The translations under genes and the position numbers were made by a program. A stretch of 21,717 nt of DNA from Phoronis ovalis (taxonomy: Eukaryota > Phoronida > Phoronidae): the NCBI GenBank assembly GCA_028565635.1, contig JAOXYB010097382.1:1-21717 (forward strand), given 5' to 3'. A model generated the notes under the pieces. That model did not search any database. It saw only the letters and a list, made by a program, of their open reading frames with translations, and was not told the DNA's origin. Positions 20,250 to 21,717 of the stretch are shown here, one piece after another (within the stretch, counting starts at the first letter, position 1; every line of letters starts with the position of its first letter).

Positions 20250-20275
20250 GTAGTCTCCATATCGGAGACTCTACA
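20250..20275. repeat. Short palindrome
   Basis: gtagtctccatatcggagactctac is an imperfect hairpin: tctcc and ggaga flank atatc, and the arms extend to aatgtag and ctacatc with a small bulge. It may be the tip of a degraded inverted-repeat element. Confidence 0.45.
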
Positions 20276-20363
20276 TCTCATGCATATTACACATATATAT
20301 ATATTGAGAAAGTCATCCACCCATTATTCAGCAGTGGATTAATATAATTAAATCCATTCACAG

Positions 20364-20575
20364 TGCACTCAGTGGGTATAAGCAACAGACAGAAAGTATG
20401 TATCAGGGATTTTACTTCGACTTTAAATAAGAGTCAGTCTACTGAAAGTAGAAAGCAAGTTTGGCATACCGCGCCGAAACTTCTGAAAGTTGGCAGAGGC
20501 GGGGAATTGTTTAAAGAGGATTCCATACTGGTATTCCAGAGTGACGATTACTGTTTTTTTAGTTTTAAAGCATGA
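20364..20575 (+). CDS. Exon candidate, unknown protein
   Basis: After the acceptor aatccattcacag, with two leading bases, the plus strand is open for about 69 codons (HSVGISNRQK at the start, GRGGELFKEDSILVFQSDDY near the end) to TGA at 20573. The segment 20440-20530 has clearly higher GC and several CpG, unlike its flanks. There is no ATG start, so it would be internal or terminal. CATACTG|gtattc within it is a possible donor in phase 0. The peptide is basic then acidic, with no recognised domain. It lies beside the CpG-richer patch at 20.66-20.90 kb, which could be a promoter or simply part of the same old coding or mobile sequence. Confidence 0.33.
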
Positions 20576-20659
20576 GTTACCTCTAATCACCCTGAGTTTC
20601 AGAGCCTATAAACCTCACCTATATCAAAAACTTTCATAATTTATGATTTCTCATCTTAA

Positions 20660-20900
20660 GTTTTAAACCTTATCATAGCTCCGTTTACAGACTCTAAAAC
20701 AACTCGACTTTTTTCCCTGCCGTTAATCAATCTGAAAACAATGCCCACCTAAAGTAGCCAATCACAAGGCACGGGTTAAATTTCATTAACCAATGAAATA
20801 ATTAGCTTCTAAAACGGACTTGTTTACCTTTCTTAAGCATTGCTTCATAGTAACTGATCATCAGCTATGCCCTCCGGATCAAATTTACTTCCGGCTATAC
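20660..20900. promoter_or_regulatory. CpG-richer patch with two CCAAT boxes
   Basis: CCAAT at 20758-20762 (in agccaatcac, the same context as at 1621-1630) and at 20790-20794. The surrounding 240 bp has many more CpG than the rest of the window. No TATA box is seen. On the minus strand an ATG at 20637 leads within 19 nt to GATATAG|gtgagg, so a minus-strand gene could begin here, but six codons prove nothing. Confidence 0.25.
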
Positions 20901-20960
20901 GGAGTGAATAGTTATACACACACACATACATACACAAAATTTGTAAGATACATACTACAG

Positions 20961-21060
20961 GGTTTAAAGAAAGTAATACGAAAAATTGCACAGACTCCTT
21001 GGGGTATAGTTACAGCCTTTACTATCATTTATCCTACCTCATACATTTATTTTTATAAAG
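20961..21060 (+). CDS. Exon candidate with a possible membrane segment
   Basis: It sits in a plus frame open for about 145 codons (20820-21254) that contains no ATG at all, unusual length for this base composition. Acceptor agatacatactacag and donor TATAAAG|gtaact bound exactly 100 nt. In phase 0 it reads GLKKVIRKIAQTPWGIVTAF then TIIYPTSYIYFYK, leaving one base. A basic amphipathic start followed by about 19 mostly hydrophobic residues (WGIVTAFTIIYPTSYIYFY) suggests a membrane-anchored protein. It could follow the 18814 exon (phase 0). Joining to 21498 would use that exon's second frame, which stops after about 10 residues. Unrecognised. Confidence 0.33.
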
Positions 21061-21497
21061 GTAACTGGCATAGTTTTGTTTTATTAGTTACATACTTAGC
21101 AAGTCAAAAATATCTATTAGCTACTAATGATACTTTCATCTGTTGTATATTTACCCAGAATTGCAGCATTTATGGAAAAGATAAAGAGAAAGAAAAAAAA
21201 CATAGTAGTTTTTCTGCCTACAGCAACAATCGCAATAATGAATATACAACCTGAGTATACATGCCTGAACACTGAGTCAAAATTTAAGCTCCCCTAGCTA
21301 TTTAATAACAGGCACAGCCGTGACCTTCAAATCTGAGTGGCCGCCTATTTGCCAAAATTGATGCTAAAATGGTGATGTTATCCCAAGGGTGTTTTTAAAA
21401 ATATTTCCAAAAATTATAGCATTACTGAAAAATAACATGTTTATGCTCAACAGTCTTAATACTGAATCAGAGTCTACCCCCATTAGATATTCTGTAG

Positions 21498-21671
21498 GAT
21501 TCTCAGGAAGATATAACAAGTTGCGATGAAGAACCTGAAAGATCTGCAGAGGAACTGGATGTGTTAAATATGTACACTCTGTGGGTCATCCCTCAAGCTT
21601 TCTCCAGAAAAGATACTTGGATTATTTTTTTCTCTTTCAAATGCATGCCCATACAACAGATCAAAAATTAA
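21498..21671 (+). CDS. Exon candidate, acidic protein, unknown
   Basis: The plus-strand acceptor attagatattctgtag has its TAG as an in-frame stop directly before the frame, as often seen at true exon borders. Phase 0 reads DSQEDITSCDEEPERSAEEL then DVLNMYTLWVIPQAFSRKDT and a hydrophobic tail to TAA at 21669, 57 codons. The first 24 codons are strongly acidic and unlike AT-rich noise. The tail past about 21590 is T-rich and may be intron read-through, with a donor such as AATAT|gtacac or CTGTGG|gtcatc; neither is strong. It could follow the 18814 exon if that ends at 18944. The gene would continue beyond the window. Confidence 0.4.
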   Translation, partial: DSQEDITSCDEEPERSAEELDVLNMYTLWVIPQAFSRKDTWIIFFSFKCMPIQQIKN

Positions 21672-21717
21672 ATGAAAGCCAACTTTATACGCACACATAA
21701 TATATATCAGCATTCTA

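Noticed and set aside
20619-20637. Minus-strand first exon ATG...GATATAG|gtgagg
   Set aside because: Only six codons; without transcript data it cannot be separated from chance despite the CCAAT boxes nearby.
1-21717. CRISPR array, bacterial operon, phage or viral genome
   Set aside because: There are no evenly spaced short repeats with unique spacers, no ribosome-binding sites or long frames, and splice-like signals and animal-type repeats throughout.

Overview
The window looks like animal nuclear DNA, roughly one third G+C by eye. It is poor in CpG, has long AT-rich stretches, (TA)n microsatellites, and many diverged interspersed and tandem repeats. No bacterial-style gene organisation is present: open frames are short and none belongs to a family I can name. 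A few short frames end at good GT/AG splice signals, as expected for intron or intergenic DNA of an intron-rich metazoan. A marine invertebrate, possibly a lophotrochozoan, would fit the base composition and repeat style, but the sequence does not prove this.

Left part (1-2500). Two minus-strand exon candidates (602-505 and 2147-2082) have good splice sites and compatible phase, and are the best gene evidence on that strand. Between them lies a roughly 770-bp non-autonomous transposon (1070-1836). It has hAT-like CAGA ends, a 6-bp flanking duplication, a GC-rich core, and a CCAAT/CCAAT/TATA module that looks like a promoter but has no gene behind it.

Middle (2500-14000). Mostly AT-rich intron-like or intergenic DNA. 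It holds a degenerate tandem repeat (about 4740-5300), a 30-bp segment with the CRE palindrome present twice, clusters of nuclear-receptor half sites (DR5 and DR2), a direct duplication (9124-9390) and several very short minus-strand exon candidates (about 6.35, 7.5, 11.8, 13.2 and 13.85 kb). Some of these can be chained in phase, but each is weak alone and the chain could be coincidence.

Right part (14000-21717). A roughly 210-bp MITE with clear inverted ends is followed by a three-cycle higher-order tandem array (about 14.57-15.80 kb). Further right are a small 35-bp-phased repeat (17.34-17.57 kb) and an inverted-repeat-bounded minisatellite element (18437-18799). That element abuts one of several plus-strand exon candidates (18814, 20364, 20961 and 21498), which may belong to one plus-strand gene continuing past the window. 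A CpG-richer patch with two CCAAT boxes lies at about 20.66-20.90 kb.

I found no complete gene, RNA gene, CRISPR array or obviously new enzymatic system. The most distinctive content is repeat architecture.
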